Under the pieces are notes generated by a model that was not told the DNA's origin, did no database searches, and saw nothing but the letters and a program-made list of their open reading frames with translations. From positions 62,001 to 126,000 of the forward strand of contig JADWQD010000016.1 of NCBI GenBank assembly GCA_016110215.1: a DNA stretch of 64,000 nucleotides, read 5' to 3'. The DNA comes from Capronia americana (Eukaryota > Ascomycota > Eurotiomycetes > Chaetothyriales > Herpotrichiellaceae). Shown piece by piece: positions 11,424 through 24,597 of the stretch (position 1 is its first letter; every line of letters starts with the position of its first letter). A program made the translations under genes and the position numbers.

Positions 11424-13952
11424 ATGGATATCCGCAGCACTGGAGCCGCCGGGATGCGGATACCGCTGTCCGCCTACAGAACCAGACCTGCCTCCCCTCG
11501 GAGTACTTCTCGATCCAATTCGCAAACCTCTGAAGATTCTTTTCAACCTCGACAGCCAATGGTGATACCTGGGATCCGCTTCGACGACGTTCCTCCACCG
11601 CTGCCACCGCCCCCCTTCAATGACGACCTGGCCAACGGTGTAGACCTCGCCTGGAAGTGGGCCAACAACGATCCCTTCGAGGGCCAGCGACAGTTGGCGC
11701 CGATCAAGCCAGGCTCGAGTCTTCACGGTAGCTACCTCGGGTCCCGGAGCAACTTGCCACATGGCCGCGACGAGGAAAACGACGGCGACGGCGACGACGA
11801 CATGGACATCGACGACGACGATTCTCCTCGCAGGAGCAGCAACGTCTCGACGGTAAGATCACCGTCGCAGGCCGAGATACGCTTCGGCGGTCCTGTACCT
11901 GCGTTTGTCCGAAAGCCGCCGTCCCCAAATCTGGCAAATCAGCGGTGAGTCAGCCGTGGCATGCTTTGCGCAATTGCTTCTGTTCTTCCCTGCTCAATAT
12001 TCGGTTGTCTGGCGGTCATTTACAATACGGGCCTGGTGGTATCGTATTGAATGACCGCCCCGAGCTCCGGTGACGTGGGTGTGTGGGATTTCGGCGTATT
12101 GTACCGTGGGGGCCAATTTGCCGCCCCGTGGTCGTTCGCCGCAAGTGGCAATGGACGAAAGAGGATAGAAACGCTGATGAGTTCTTTCTATTTTAGATTA
12201 CAGGGAGAAGTTCCCTTGGCACAGCGAAATTTTGACCGCTCCGCGCAGGCATACGACCAGAGATTGTTGTCCAAGATTGGGAAATCCAATTCGCCACCTC
12301 AACATCATCGTTCAGGCTCAACGGAAAGCCCATCTTATGGCCGAAAACTTTCGCTGCAGACCAAGGACTCAAAAGTCCAGTTGCTGTCGGCCAATGACCT
12401 GCCGTCGGCCCTCTTTGATCCGGTGTCCAAATGGATCGCAAGTCCGGTCTCAGCAGGCCTCTCCCCTGGCTCGCGACCTGGCTGGCGGGACTATAATATG
12501 GGCCACCGGAGTCCTTCCATCGACAGCACGGCGACTTCGCTCGTGTTGGACCCAGAATTGTTCCTCCAGCCTCGGGCGGGTGGTTTGCCTCCCAAAAGCG
12601 GTGCCGCGCCGAGCAACACTGATGAAGTGGCCAGCCTGGGAGGCCGCTCGTATCGGGGCAGCTACGATCAAGGATTCTTTGCTGAGGCAGAATCCGACAT
12701 TGCAGGCGATGATGGAAGCGCGTTCCGCAATCTAAATCTCAGCGACTCGCAGGAGCACCAGGTGGGTCGGCGATCTTCTAAGCAGGGCATGAAGCGTCGG
12801 GCTGGGTCACCCCCATCCGAAGTGGCTCGGGACGACAAGTCTCCGTCACGTGGCAACGCATCAGCAGAAGCGTTCCACCACAAGGTCCATACGACCGCGT
12901 CGGCACGCTCGCCGGGCTCGAGATATTATCAACCCAAGCATGGATCTGTCTCGTCCACCGCGTCGAGCGTCAGGCACAACTCCTATGCATCGTCTGTCGC
13001 GCTTTCAATTACCGGCAGTAGCATGACCAGCATCTCTTCCTTCGAGCGACAGTCACCGCTAGACCCTGTCTCGCAGCCTGCATACATAACCTCGGCCCAG
13101 CCTATCTCGAGTCCTGCCACGTCAGTTGTGCCATCCAGGCCACAGCCTACTCAGTCTCCCTTCGACACCAAATCCGCGATCCGCAAACTATCTACTCACA
13201 TTGCAATGACCGACTCCAGGCTCCCGCCAGCTACGCGCGTGGGCAACTACTTCATCTGCGACTGCTGCCCCAAGAAGCCGAAAAAGTTCGACTCCGAAGA
13301 CGATTTGAGGTAAGTCGACCCGGTGACGCTCGCTAACCGCCCCACCCTGTTCTTCTCGCTTTCCCGTTGATTTATTATGCCGCACTCGCGAATCTCCCGC
13401 TGACTGCTTTCTATCAGAGCCCACCAAATGGAGAAGCAGTATACCTGCCAGTACTGTAACAACCGCTTCAAGAACAAAAATGAGGCAGAACGCCATCAGA
13501 ACTCGCTTCATCTACGACGGCACTCCTGGTCATGTGCCGCTATCTCAAACTATCAGGCAGCATTTCACCCGGCCTCCTCACCGCCTGGCCCAGCTGGCTC
13601 TCCTGCCGACGTGTGCGGCTATTGCGGAGAGGAGTTTCCAAATCTACCGCAACCCGACTGGGATCGCCGGATTGACCACCTCACCAACGTCCACAAGTTT
13701 GGTGAGTGCAACCAGGCAAAGAAATTTTTCCGCGCCGATCACTTTCGACAACACCTCAAACACAGCCACGCCGGGCAGAGTGGGAAGTGGACCAACGTGT
13801 TGGAAAGTGTGTGCTTGCGCGAGGAAGCCCCCCAGGATCTGGCCGGAATATCGCCAACTGGGAGTGACTCGAGCCCAGGACGAGGACCCAGCAGCCTCTC
13901 AGAACGACCCATGGGTGGTGCCACGATCAGCGAAGCCCAGGACGAGACATGA
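11424..13952 (+). CDS. C2H2 zinc-finger transcription factor
   Basis: Three exons (11424-11944, 12197-13309, 13418-13952) give 722 aa. The first ~525 residues are low-complexity (S/P-rich), with an acidic run after GRDEEND (GDGDDDMDIDDDD) and several S/T-P sites. The zinc-finger block begins with CDCCPKKPKKFDSEDDLRA, interrupted by intron 2 before AHQMEK, then YTCQYCNNRFKNKNEAERH (C-x2-C...H), VCGYCGEEFP...DHLTNVH and KKFFRADHFRQHLKHSH. This arrangement of one atypical and three C2H2-like units near the C-terminus is common in uncharacterised Pezizomycotina nuclear proteins. A DNA-binding regulator is inferred; targets cannot be named. The gene has unusually large flanks (4.7 kb upstream, 10 kb downstream). 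The first ATG after the C/T-rich leader was taken as the start. Confidence 0.85.
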
Positions 13953-16900
13953 GCGGCGGTTCTTTTCATCGGGGCCCGGCTCCCAAGACCCCTCCATGCG
14001 GCATGGATGTAGGGACATTGAGGGTTACAACTCATATCTACGGCCGGCGGGAGGACCCGAGGTGCAGGGTAGCATGCTAACCAGCTCGAGAATTGTCTGG
14101 CGGCCTGTCAACCCCGCCCTCTCTTGTTGGAGTTTCCTCTCTGGTGTGCCCAATGCCGCCTATCACTAGTCCTGCAGATGTGCGCAGAGGATCGAGCCTG
14201 CCGATCCCAGCATTTCCGTCTGCTTGTCTGGCTAGCCGCCATGGAAATGGTCGAAATGCCAGCTGGTCGCTCTTCTGGCTGGTCGACTTGCTACCGTGTC
14301 ATGCAGAGACTTCGAATCGGCCCTGTTCACTCCACGCCAACAACGGTCATATGCACGCTTCAGGCCTCGTCCGGTCCTTGTCCATGACGCAGGAGGGCCT
14401 CGAAGTTCTTGGGCTGTGGTTGAAGAGGGGGAAGACAGGCAGCCCAGTGATACCCGTTTTTGACGTCAGATCTCTCAATCAATTCCATATCAGCGACGAT
14501 ACCAGGTGTGAGCATGTCACTATTCGTTGCGTCCTGCTTTCTTGTGTTCCACACCCTCTCACCGAATTTGTCATTCCAAAGAGGAGTACAATGGGCCGGC
14601 CTCGGTCCAGAGATCACCGACACAGTGGGTTAGAAGGCACTGCCTATGTCCGCTATTACGACCTGTTACGATGCATCATGCCAGGATAGAGGCTCCTTCT
14701 TGTTATCAAGCGTATTCTAGGTGTATGGGGATGCTGTTGGGGACGTATCCATGTCTCCACTGGCACTTTTACGCAGTGGGAAGGGTCCTCACCCCCGATG
14801 TTGTGCCCAATGAACACCCCGGGTCGTGCTCTCTAGCCCATACGGGATATTCACGGGCAAGGAAAGCTTCATGCCAGGCCCTGGCAGAGCCTCGGACCGT
14901 CTGTGGATACATTCCTGTCCTGGCCGCTGGCCTCGACAAAACTACGAGTACTAGGTTGTCACCTGTCCAGAAGGTTAATAAGGAGTGGGGTGGAGGTAGG
15001 CGTCTGGGCCTGTTGAATTGGACGGATGTCCTCGCATGCTCGGCCGAGCAGTATCAGCAAGTTGACGATTCGAGGACCAGCAGAGACCGAGTCACCAGCC
15101 TGCAACGAACCTATTGCATCACGCCACGCCCCTAAAGAACGAGCGAACCACAGTCTGCTGCTCCGACGCAACTCGCTATCATCCATGATGACCGACGAGG
15201 TCGCCCATTGGCTGTCGGTCTGGACTGCGTTCCCTGACATACTGACCAAGCCCAGGAAGGCACAGAGCACGAAAACTAACAAGCCACAACGACAAAATTC
15301 CTGCTGACGACATGGCCTCGTTGACCCCTCATCCGCTCGTTAGTGCTTACCTCCCATCTCATCAGGGGGGCCCTCTGAAACTCGCACCGTCCGAAGGGTG
15401 ATTCGACTTTGCTCTGAGATCGATCAACAAACGGCCTAGACGCGGATCGGAAAATGACCAGCATAACATTAGTTTAGACGCTCGGTGGTGTTCAGGGCAA
15501 GTTCCCAGAGCAGAACGAGTCACTGGGGGATCGCTGGGAGACGGGCCAGGGTTTTCCCTTTACGACCGGTCCTGGTTAGGTTGGAGCGCCTCACCTCAGT
15601 GCCAAGGTCAATCCACGATATCTGGTTGCGAAGGGGCCGCACACCACATCAGATTTTGTCCTCGTCAGCAACTGATTCGTCCCGACAGCGCCGATAACTA
15701 GCGCTTTCGGCAGGGCCATCCGACACATTTCCATGCGCTGGGGAACCCCAAATCCGAGGGCAGGGTTCACCAGATGTCAATGGGCCGATCCATACCCAGC
15801 CACAGACGTTGCAAGTCTTGCCGCCCTTTCCCTCTTCGAGCAAAAATGGCAATCCCTCGCCAATAGCGGTGCAATCGACCCGGCCGCCACGGCGCAACAG
15901 CGCGCTCCAGGAAGAAGAGCTTCCTTGCATTTGGTCTGCAGTCTGCGATGTAACACTGTGGAGCAAAGGCGTCAAGGGCTCTCACTGATGAAAGAGAGGC
16001 GGTGTCAATGCAATACCACGACGGGAACAAGCTTGCCTGGGTTGAAAGAGGCAGAGTCGTGCAAGGCTAGCAATTGACACCAGTCTGGTCCTGGACCAAG
16101 AAACTTTTGCATTTCTCTCCCACGACCATTCGTGAGCACGCTTGACTCGACCAAGACTTTGGCTACCAGATATTGACCATGGCCTTACCATCCACATTGT
16201 CCAAAAACTATCCTAGCCAGCCACTACTCCCATGTGCCTATTCTCCATTCTTTCATGTTGCAGCAGCTTCCTCTCCATCATTGCCTGTTTGTGAACTAGG
16301 CTCAACTCCTCTGATGTTTGCAGGCGCGCGCAACGCTTCCACAGTAGAGTTTTGGTCGGGAAAGATGAGTAATGATAGGAGAATCAACGGTCGAACCCCT
16401 GGAGCATACGGAGGTGGTCCCACAAAACTGCCGTACCTTACCAGGCCCTTTCCGTTTTGTGTCGAGTCGACGACAGTCCAGATCTTCATCTCTTTTTGTC
16501 GCTCTCCTCGCCTCTACCGCTTCTTGCACGCTGCGTTGATGATATACTGCTCTAAGGCGAATGTGGCATATTTTCCGACGTAGACACGGCAGAGCCGGCA
16601 GCGACATCATCAGACGTGCTGATCGACCGCGGCTGGGCTCATTCAGGTCCGTCTAGCCGGTGTGGTGGGCTTGTTATGGAGCTCGAATACGTCGTTCCCA
16701 ACTCGTCATTGGAGCTCGAAGACCCCAGAGGCAGCAGCATGGGGGATTGACTGTGTCGAAGCCAGACTCGGGAAGGCTCGCAAGGTGCCAGCTCTGCGCT
16801 TGACGTTTTGTCAGTTCCTTTCCAGGAGTTTTACTTTCTAGTCTTCGATGCTCCTGACTCACCACCTCGATGGCTCACGACTCGATTTCCCGCCACGATG

Positions 16901-17422
16901 GGAGAGACGCCGACGACGGCCGCATTACAGGTCAATCTGACTCAATTATGAGAAATCGATGGAGCATGCGGCCCGAGGTGCACCGTTCTTGCAGAGCAGC
17001 AACCCAAGTCTCATGCTTCAGCATATGTTCCCGTTTGATTCCTTACGTCCCAACTGTCACGAACCTTGACACCGGCAAGAGGGGGCAATTTCGGTGACAA
17101 TCATCCCCGTCCTGCGACATTGCTCAACGCGTTTCGAGGGAGCTCAAACCACGCTCCGACCACGGTAGACACGCCGATACCTTCTCGGGACTTACCTTGG
17201 AGACTGTATTTCGGGAAATAGCCACCAGAGGGAACGAGGCGAAATCAGACCAGAAATGACAAGCTCGTTCGCCACTTGGTCTCAGATTCCACGAGGCTCA
17301 TCAGACTGGGGATTCCTCCACAGCCTTTCGGACCAGGTGCAGTGGCCATACAGTCCGACATGACGCAGAAGGCAAAGGTCTACACATACACTGAGGTGAT
17401 CAACCCACCCACGTGCTTGGCA

Positions 17423-17548
17423 GACATCCGCGTTGTATTGTGATGTGTGGCTGTATGATCAAAAGTTCCACCGATGCAGTGACCCAATACGACATCTGCG
17501 TTGTATTGTGGTGTGGCTGTTTGAACAAAAGTTCCAACGACGTAGTAT
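17423..17548. repeat. Diverged tandem duplication, two ~59-nt copies
   Basis: Copy 1 (17423-17482) and copy 2 (17491-17548) share GACATC, GCGTTGTATTGTG, GTGTGGCTGT and CAAAAGTTCCA in the same order, with a period of 68 nt, a few substitutions and a 2-nt indel. A purine-rich GAGC/GAGT simple repeat follows at 17552-17580. Confidence 0.85.
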
Positions 17549-18098
17549 TTAAGCGAGAGAGCGAGTGAGCGAGCGAGTCAGTCAGTGTTACCTACCCCAC
17601 GAGATCCAGTAGGGATATACCTCGCAAGGCACAGTACCGTGCATGTCATATCGTGGCATGACAGTCGAGATACTGTAAGTCTATCTGTCCAGCACGACAC
17701 AGGCGTAGTAGCCGTAGTGGCGGCAATGGCCATACATGACCACGGCAAATGAATAGTCCTCGTAGCGTGTGTAACGTGCGGGTCCATGGGTATGGATGGA
17801 TACCCGATACCGCCTCATTCGGAGTCATACACATTCTCAAAGCGACCATCCATGTCAGAGAAAAGGAAGGACCGCGGTGGGCGATGGCGATGGCGATGGC
17901 TTGACACGGATCAAGCAAGATAAGAGTGGAGTCGTATACCTACGTGGATATCCTAGATGATGCGTGGATGCGTGATGCACGGATGAGTGTGCATCGCACG
18001 TCAGGCATGTCAGCCATAGTTGAGTGATGATTTGGAAAAAAGAAAAAACAATACATGGTAGGGGATAAACGAAAATAATCAAGCAAGTCTGGGGTCAG

Positions 18099-18122
18099 TA
18101 GGTAGGTAGGTAGGTAGGTAGG
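18099..18122. repeat. (TAGG)6 microsatellite
   Basis: Six perfect TAGG tetranucleotide units in the gene-free region. Confidence 0.95.
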
Positions 18123-18820
18123 CGGCATCGTGACTCGGTACATACATACAGTACAGTAGTATTATTGTAGGTAAAAGACATGCACGGTGAGAAAAGAGAC
18201 GAGTGGTAAAGACTGTTCAGCACGAGCACGAAGCATGGCACGGAGCAACTCACCATCATCCAGCTCCTTACAGTAGCTAGAGTTGCTCCTTCCGATAATA
18301 TACCGTAGTATGTACGAGGCCGAGGACGAGATAAACGAGGCGTGGGTATGAGATTGCGTATCCTATGCGAATGCGTATCAACAGGTAGGAGTAGGTAGGT
18401 ATGAGCGCGGTACAATTGTCGTGTCATCCACCGCCCGTTGCTTACTGTGCGAACTACGCGCTACGTACTTACTTCCTTACTTAGGCCACTTCCTCACTGT
18501 GTGAGTGCGTAATTACTGTATTCATTATACCGAGGACACTGCCGGATGACAGCACACTATACAATGACAGGTGACTGCACGCTGAAGACCAGCTTACTTA
18601 CTGTATGTACATAGTCCTTACGTGAGAGCGAATTTTTTTTCCCTTTTTGCATGCTGTTTAGATCCTAGATCCTAGAATCTTGAGTGGGCTGCTGGGATCG
18701 CTGGGTTCGGGATACACAGTAGAAGGAGAGTGGTATTGTCGCGTGCGTGGAAGTGCACTCACTCGAGGTGTGCCGAAGTTTTCAGAGGACGAGAGGAGGG
18801 GGATGGCTGACCGGTGGGTG

Positions 18821-18852
18821 ACTCACTCACTCACTCACTCATTCACTCACTC
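18821..18852. repeat. (ACTC)n microsatellite
   Basis: About eight ACTC units with one interruption (ATTC at 18841-18844). Confidence 0.95.
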
Positions 18853-21800
18853 TGCCGTACATGCTCAAACTGTCTCAGCCTTGGGGTATCTCAAACTACC
18901 TTAATTATAGTCCTGTGCGTACGTACCGTGCACACGGATCGGGATCAGGGCACTTACTGTATGTAGCTACGTAAGACGTAATACCGAGTACACACACGAT
19001 GGAGCTACACACGTAGGGCATAATACGCAATACACAATGCGCAAGACGGACCGCGACCATACTCGATACTCGCACAACACATAATATAGGTAATTAAGTA
19101 TGCCAGTATGCGCTTATGAACCGACATTGATGATTGACGGGATCATGTTATGAAAGAAAAGAAAAAGTAAACCACCGCCACAAAATAATACGCGTCCCTC
19201 GAATTGAAATAAAAAATTGCGTTGGTACTACTCCTTCCAGTAACAGTAATTGGCGTGCTGGGGATATCCTATACTTACGTTCCCAAGATACACGGATCCG
19301 AAGATACATACTGTACTGCGGTTCTTCCACCGCGTGCTTGCTGCTGCCCATGCAATGCAATGCCTGCCTGTGCTGTGTACGTCCATACTGTATACAGAGT
19401 GATTACTGCCCACCGACCTTCCCGAGTGCCGGTGAGTGCTATTGCTGAAGCTACTGAACCTACGGTATTAGGGCTGATCATTCCACCTCCACCTTCCCTC
19501 CACCCTCCACCGCCGGGGATTGACCCCGTGAGGGACGTCTAGCACAGCTAGGACAGATGAGCTACTCAGGTCTCAGGTGAGAGTGAGGCGTTCGTCTCCT
19601 TTTTTTTCTCCGTCTGTCAACATGACTGTATACGGTCCGGTCTCTCCAGGGAGTAGTATGTACATACCCATGATAGTGTTGGATCAGACTTGATTGGATT
19701 GGACTACTCCGTACGAGTACTGTACTTCCTTCCGCACTGGGTATGTGATGTACGATGCATTTGGATCCCCGAGCTACGAGAACCGGAAGTTGGATCGTGC
19801 TGCGGGCGCTCTGGTGGGACGTCTGTCGGGAATAGGGAGGATTGGACGGTGTTAGGACAAAGGGCGGAGGGAGTCCACAATTCCGCAATCAAGTATGTAC
19901 TCCTTGTTGTACGCATGACGTGCTCGTGGGATGAGAACACCTAATACTCGCACTGAGGCCGGCCGTGGAGGACTGGAAACACAAATGATATGCACGGGGC
20001 TACGACGTACTCTTTCGGCCGGGGTACGTACACGTGGACCATGCCCGACGAATCGGTCATGTCTGCTCGCCACGAACGCAAGGTCGAAAGGGAGTCCAAA
20101 GGAATGGAACGGGCCCCGAGGCAAAGCGAAGCAAAGCAAAAGTAATTTAGAGAATGTCCGGCAGTACGAGTAAGCTATGTGTCGATCTTGTCCCACTCGA
20201 GGGCGACTGCTTACATAGCTTGACGACGGATGGGAATGCGCCCGCACCGAGGTTGAGGTTGAGGATGATTCAATCCGGTAAGATGAGACGTTTCAAGGTC
20301 AACCGTCGGGAAGCGAAAAGAGGAAGGTCATCAGCCTCAACACTTTGCTTAGATCGACAAGGTAGCCTCCACCCCCATTTTTCGGCGGGACCTGTTTTAC
20401 CTGCTACAGTATCACACAGACTGTGGCAATTTGGTCAGGTCACACAGATCATTCCACCTTAATTGGAATTCCGGACTCCTACCTCCTCCGTAAGCAGGTT
20501 GCGTTGGACGAAAAATTGGCAGCTCGGCGGCTTAGTCACAAGCACGACACGAAGGGGGCGGCGGCGAGGCTCCAAAAGACACGAAGAAAAAGGGGGCTGA
20601 AAGGCTTTGTAATGACAACTCACCCGCCATCAGACTGACACATGTCGGCGAGTCGGAAATTTGGTCAGTCGCCGCTTTTCCCTCAACAGTCCAGTCTTCT
20701 CGTTGTCGCCTGACCAGGTGAGTATACCGAACATCGTTGCACCTTGTAGCTCGTAAGAGGCATTTTCCGACTCGAACGGGATTGGCTGGCAGGAATCCCT
20801 TGAGGCTCATCTGGCTCTCAAGAGATATTACTCATGGTGGCCCCCTCCGTCTGCGCGGAGTGTTGTCGTCGATTTCCCGCTTCGACGCTTGCAACAGGCA
20901 TGACCCTCTCGAGATGGTTCGCCCGCAAGAACGCCGACGCCTTCGTGAGGGCCATCATTGCTGGGATGCAGTGTGCAGATGGTTCCTTCAATTTCCACAT
21001 TGCCAGCACGAGACGCAGTAGTGCCGTATGACTGCAGGCGAAACTGGTGGGACTGGAACAGGGTGCGGATGCTTCACTGTGCACTGCCCCAACCTAACCT
21101 TTCGGCAGAACTGGGGGCGAGGGCTCCCATAGCTGCGAGGAGGAGCTGCTAGGGTGCCGTTGGTGCTGAGCACCACCGCGTTCAATAACCTAATCTGCTG
21201 CGATCAATGAAGAAGTCTCTTCGGTATACTCACCGATTGTGCGGCAAAACTGTAATGAGAAAAATAAACCAAAGCGTGGCCCGTTTTGCGTTATAGGGGA
21301 TCACCCGTTCCCGTTGCGGCGACAGCTGGCCTTGCTATAGGGCTTAGGGCGAGAAGTTCGTCCCAAGAGACACAATGTGACGGTTGCCGACACCTAGCAA
21401 CCTTGTTGTTAGTGACAAGGCTGAGCAGTAGGGGTCAAAGCATTGGACATACTGCGAAGAATAGACACCGGGCAAGCTCGTGCCACAACGTGACAGTAAT
21501 GCACCACCGCGTTCTACCATCTCCGATCACTAAAAGGAGTAGGCCTCGATCAGCATACAGACATGTCAGCTCGTCTTGGGCGGCCGAGACGACTCGGAGG
21601 CGACAATGTGGTACACAAGGTTAATCCTCGTGCCGAGACAAGTGAAGATGTCTGAATTACGGACTGAAGCGGCCGTTGGTCCGTCCGGGCGCTCCGATTT
21701 CACCACTGGTCGATCCCTCGCTCTGTGGCAAATGTCGACTGCTAGGCGCATGAAGAGCATATTGAGCAGCTGGCCAAATACACTCGCTTGACGCAACGAG

Positions 21801-24060
21801 TGGTGTTGGCATCCACCAATCTTGAAGGCATTAGACGACACCAATGCCGCGTGTCGGCGAAATCAGATGGTAATTAGTTCTGAAAATCTCCACGAAACGG
21901 GCCCTCCTGCAGTGTATGCAGTGTATGCTCATATATCTGTTGAGTATAGTTGCTGGGCCATAGGGTTTGTTGTTGGATGTCGCTCTTGCATGCTGCCTTG
22001 CAGGACAAGCAGGGTACATCCATCGACAGCTCCAGCTAACGTGCGACATATGGTTCTGAGACCCTTCCTAAGAGCAGCATGTTGCACTGGCATCGGACGT
22101 AAGAGTCGGGTCTGTGCAATTCTAGGGTGGCAATGTGCCTGGCGAGAGCACCTCTGAGTCCTGCGAAAGTCGGCGCCCCGAATCCTGCAATGCTGGAACA
22201 AACCTCTCTTCTCAAGGACGGCGGAGGTTGCACCTCCTCAGGTATTCCCAACTATACCAGCATGAACAAAATCTCACTCTGTGCTCTTGACCGCATGCAG
22301 GCGGAGCCTCGTCTGTGTCCCAGCTAACAAGCTGACATTCGCAAGCATGCGTACCCTGTTCGGCCGCCGTCGTTGTCCTTGTCAGTGGGTAGGCGCGGCC
22401 GCGACGCGGTAAAATGGCCTGGCCACCTCGCAATGCTCACTGACCGAGTGGTGTGAGTTACGAGGATCTTGTGGTGCTGTAGCAGGCAAGCGCTTGGGCG
22501 GGATAAGCTGGGCGTCAGAAACAAGGAAGCGATCGGTGACGCCGAGGACTGTGGACAGCAGCAGTGTGATGCAGGGATTATGAGCGAAATAATTCGAACA
22601 TCTCAAAGGATCTCATTGAGACCACTTCCAGAGAGATGGACAATGGAAATTTCTTTTCATATCGAAAAGTATTTCGCAGCCATCGAGAAAGTCGGCCACA
22701 TCCTCAACGAAGAGTGTTTTTGCAAAGATCAAGCTGGGCGCCTGAACGACTAAAACAGTTATAGACTCTTCGGCGGCTTTAGAAGCTTTAGTACGCTGTT
22801 CTGATCCCAATGTATCGCATTGGAAGTCACCATGTGAAAGGTAGCGCCGATCTCTCATAGTTTCAAGAGTCTAGAACGGTGCTACCGCGCTGAGAGATGT
22901 CCGAGGGAACGCTCTGCAGCGGGCTACAGGGACGGGTCCCACCAAGCTCTTGGTTGATTTGAAGTGTCTTGCCATACCACCACGATGTGACAGTACTCGG
23001 CGGCAGCACAATCGGAATGGGGTCCTAGACCCCTATCATATTTCCGAGGGTCATGTTATGTGCTGCAAATGGTTTTCAAAGGTTGACAAAGGTTGGTATT
23101 CGAGGCTCAAAACCTGGCGGGGCACGCAACAACGGTAGTCCACTGCGAAGCTCCTCAACCAAGTCCTGTCGTGGAGGAGACGAGAATGCCTGCATGCGGC
23201 GGCGGTGAATACCCTTGGAGCTTCTATACACCCGGCGGAGACTGAGACTGAGACTTCGGGCAGCTGTTTGGGTTACATGTTATGGAAGGTATGAGCTGGC
23301 ATGATCGTGGTACCTCCATTGCTGCAAAGGGCCTTACTCGTAGAAAGTACCTCTTAGTCCACCGCCGGTTGAACAGCCTGATGAGTACAAGCCGCTATAA
23401 TGCGGTCGAAAAGGCCGAATCAGAGTGTAATCGGTGCTTGCCTGAAGGCCAGACTGCCGCCGGCAAGGTGGTTACTCGCCTCGGCGAATCGCCTGCCACT
23501 GGGCCAGCAAAAAGAGAGAAGGCGGCTTTGTGTGAAGGACGCAGTCACAGGCCAGAAGGTATGAAGAGAAAGTCGCCATGGAGCTTAATCCTCTACGGTC
23601 AAAGCTTTGCGAGTCGATGGGGGTGCTGAGAAACAGTTGAGAGGAGGGTCAGTGAGCGACAGTTTCCCAGATTAATTCGATTGTCGGCGCCTTCCTAGCC
23701 TGTCGCAAGGATGGATACTATAGCTTACTCATTAATTGCACAACGCGAAGGAGTGATGGTACTTGCAATGCGAAAACCAAGTTTCGTGATGAAGGGAGGT
23801 GCAAAAAGTAGTGATAGTTCGGTGAGAGCTACATAGATAGACGACGTCGCGTTCTCGGCGGCGGCAGAATCTTCATGTTGTCATTGGCAAATCTAATCAC
23901 CTTCACCTTCACACACACATCGCTAATGCTTCCAACACCCGAAAACCACAATCGTCGACGGGATTCGAGGACTGTACCGCTGAGCATTGATTGTCATCGC
24001 GCTACATAGTTATTGTGTCTGTATTGTGCTTCTGATGCTAGACTGATCGCCACTCCTGTC

Positions 24061-24465
24061 ATGCCAAACATGCAAATTGCGGCTTTCCTCTCAGATCTCA
24101 AGTCCCTCAGTATCTGCGTACGTGGGCCGCTGCTCACCAACCTTCCCGAACAGTGGGCTGATCATTGTGTCTGGTAGTCACACGAAGCTGCACTTGCTCT
24201 TGTCAAGCCGCCGGCGCCTGCAGAAGCAGAACCAACAGAACCAACAGAACCAACGGCACCGAAGAAGTCAGAGGATCAATCGTCCCACTCCCACTCGTCA
24301 GAAAGCGATACAGGACGCGACGAGGACCTGCAGCGCGCCAACGAATTGGTGTCACTGCACTACGATGTCAAGTTGAAATATCTTGAGACAGGGCCTGATC
24401 CGGAATTGGAGCGAGCGGGAAGGGACGTCGATGAGGTTCTAGCTGCATTGAGCAGATCTCGATGA
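24061..24465 (+). CDS. Small unrecognised protein (114 aa)
   Basis: Two exons (24061-24117 and 24178-24465) with a 60-nt GTACGT...TAG intron containing a CTGAT branch-like site. The second exon in this frame was partly hidden by out-of-frame ORFs. The protein begins MPNMQIAAFLSDLKSL, has a low-complexity middle with three E-P-T repeats and an S/H-rich stretch (SSHSHSSESD), and ends with a predicted helical block: DLQRANELVSLHYDVKLKY, then GPDPELERAGRDVDEVLAAL. No function is recognised. The helical C-terminal block and clean splice junction argue for a real gene. It converges on the minus-strand gene beginning at 24598, with 132 nt between stop codons. Confidence 0.7.
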
Positions 24466-24597
24466 CAGACTCGTGCAAACGTCAAGAATCACTAGAATGA
24501 ACATGTGCTACTAATAATGAGCCTACACACTTTGTACGCGGTACTGCACCCAGCAAATCCAAGACGCGATAATAATATGCCTGCCCTCGGTCAATTT

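Larger units (their letters stand above)
13953..24060. other. 10-kb region without a supported gene
   Basis: Many overlapping ORFs of 60-200 codons occur, but none carries a family motif and none could be extended through splice sites into a plausible protein. Visible structure is limited to simple repeats (17552-17580, 18099-18122, 18821-18852), a diverged tandem duplication (17423-17548), and frequent short GTAC/TACGTA-type words between ~17.5 and 20 kb. The region may hold long UTRs, non-coding RNA or regulatory DNA of the C2H2 gene; the sequence alone does not say. Confidence 0.45.

Noticed and set aside
14527..15135. 202-codon plus-strand ORF in the gene-free region
   Set aside because: No motif, Cys/Arg/Ser-rich composition, and overlapping ORFs in other frames; no splice signals improve it.
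13953..24060. RIP-degraded transposon
   Set aside because: The region is not AT-rich and I saw no terminal repeats, transposase or reverse-transcriptase motifs in any frame.
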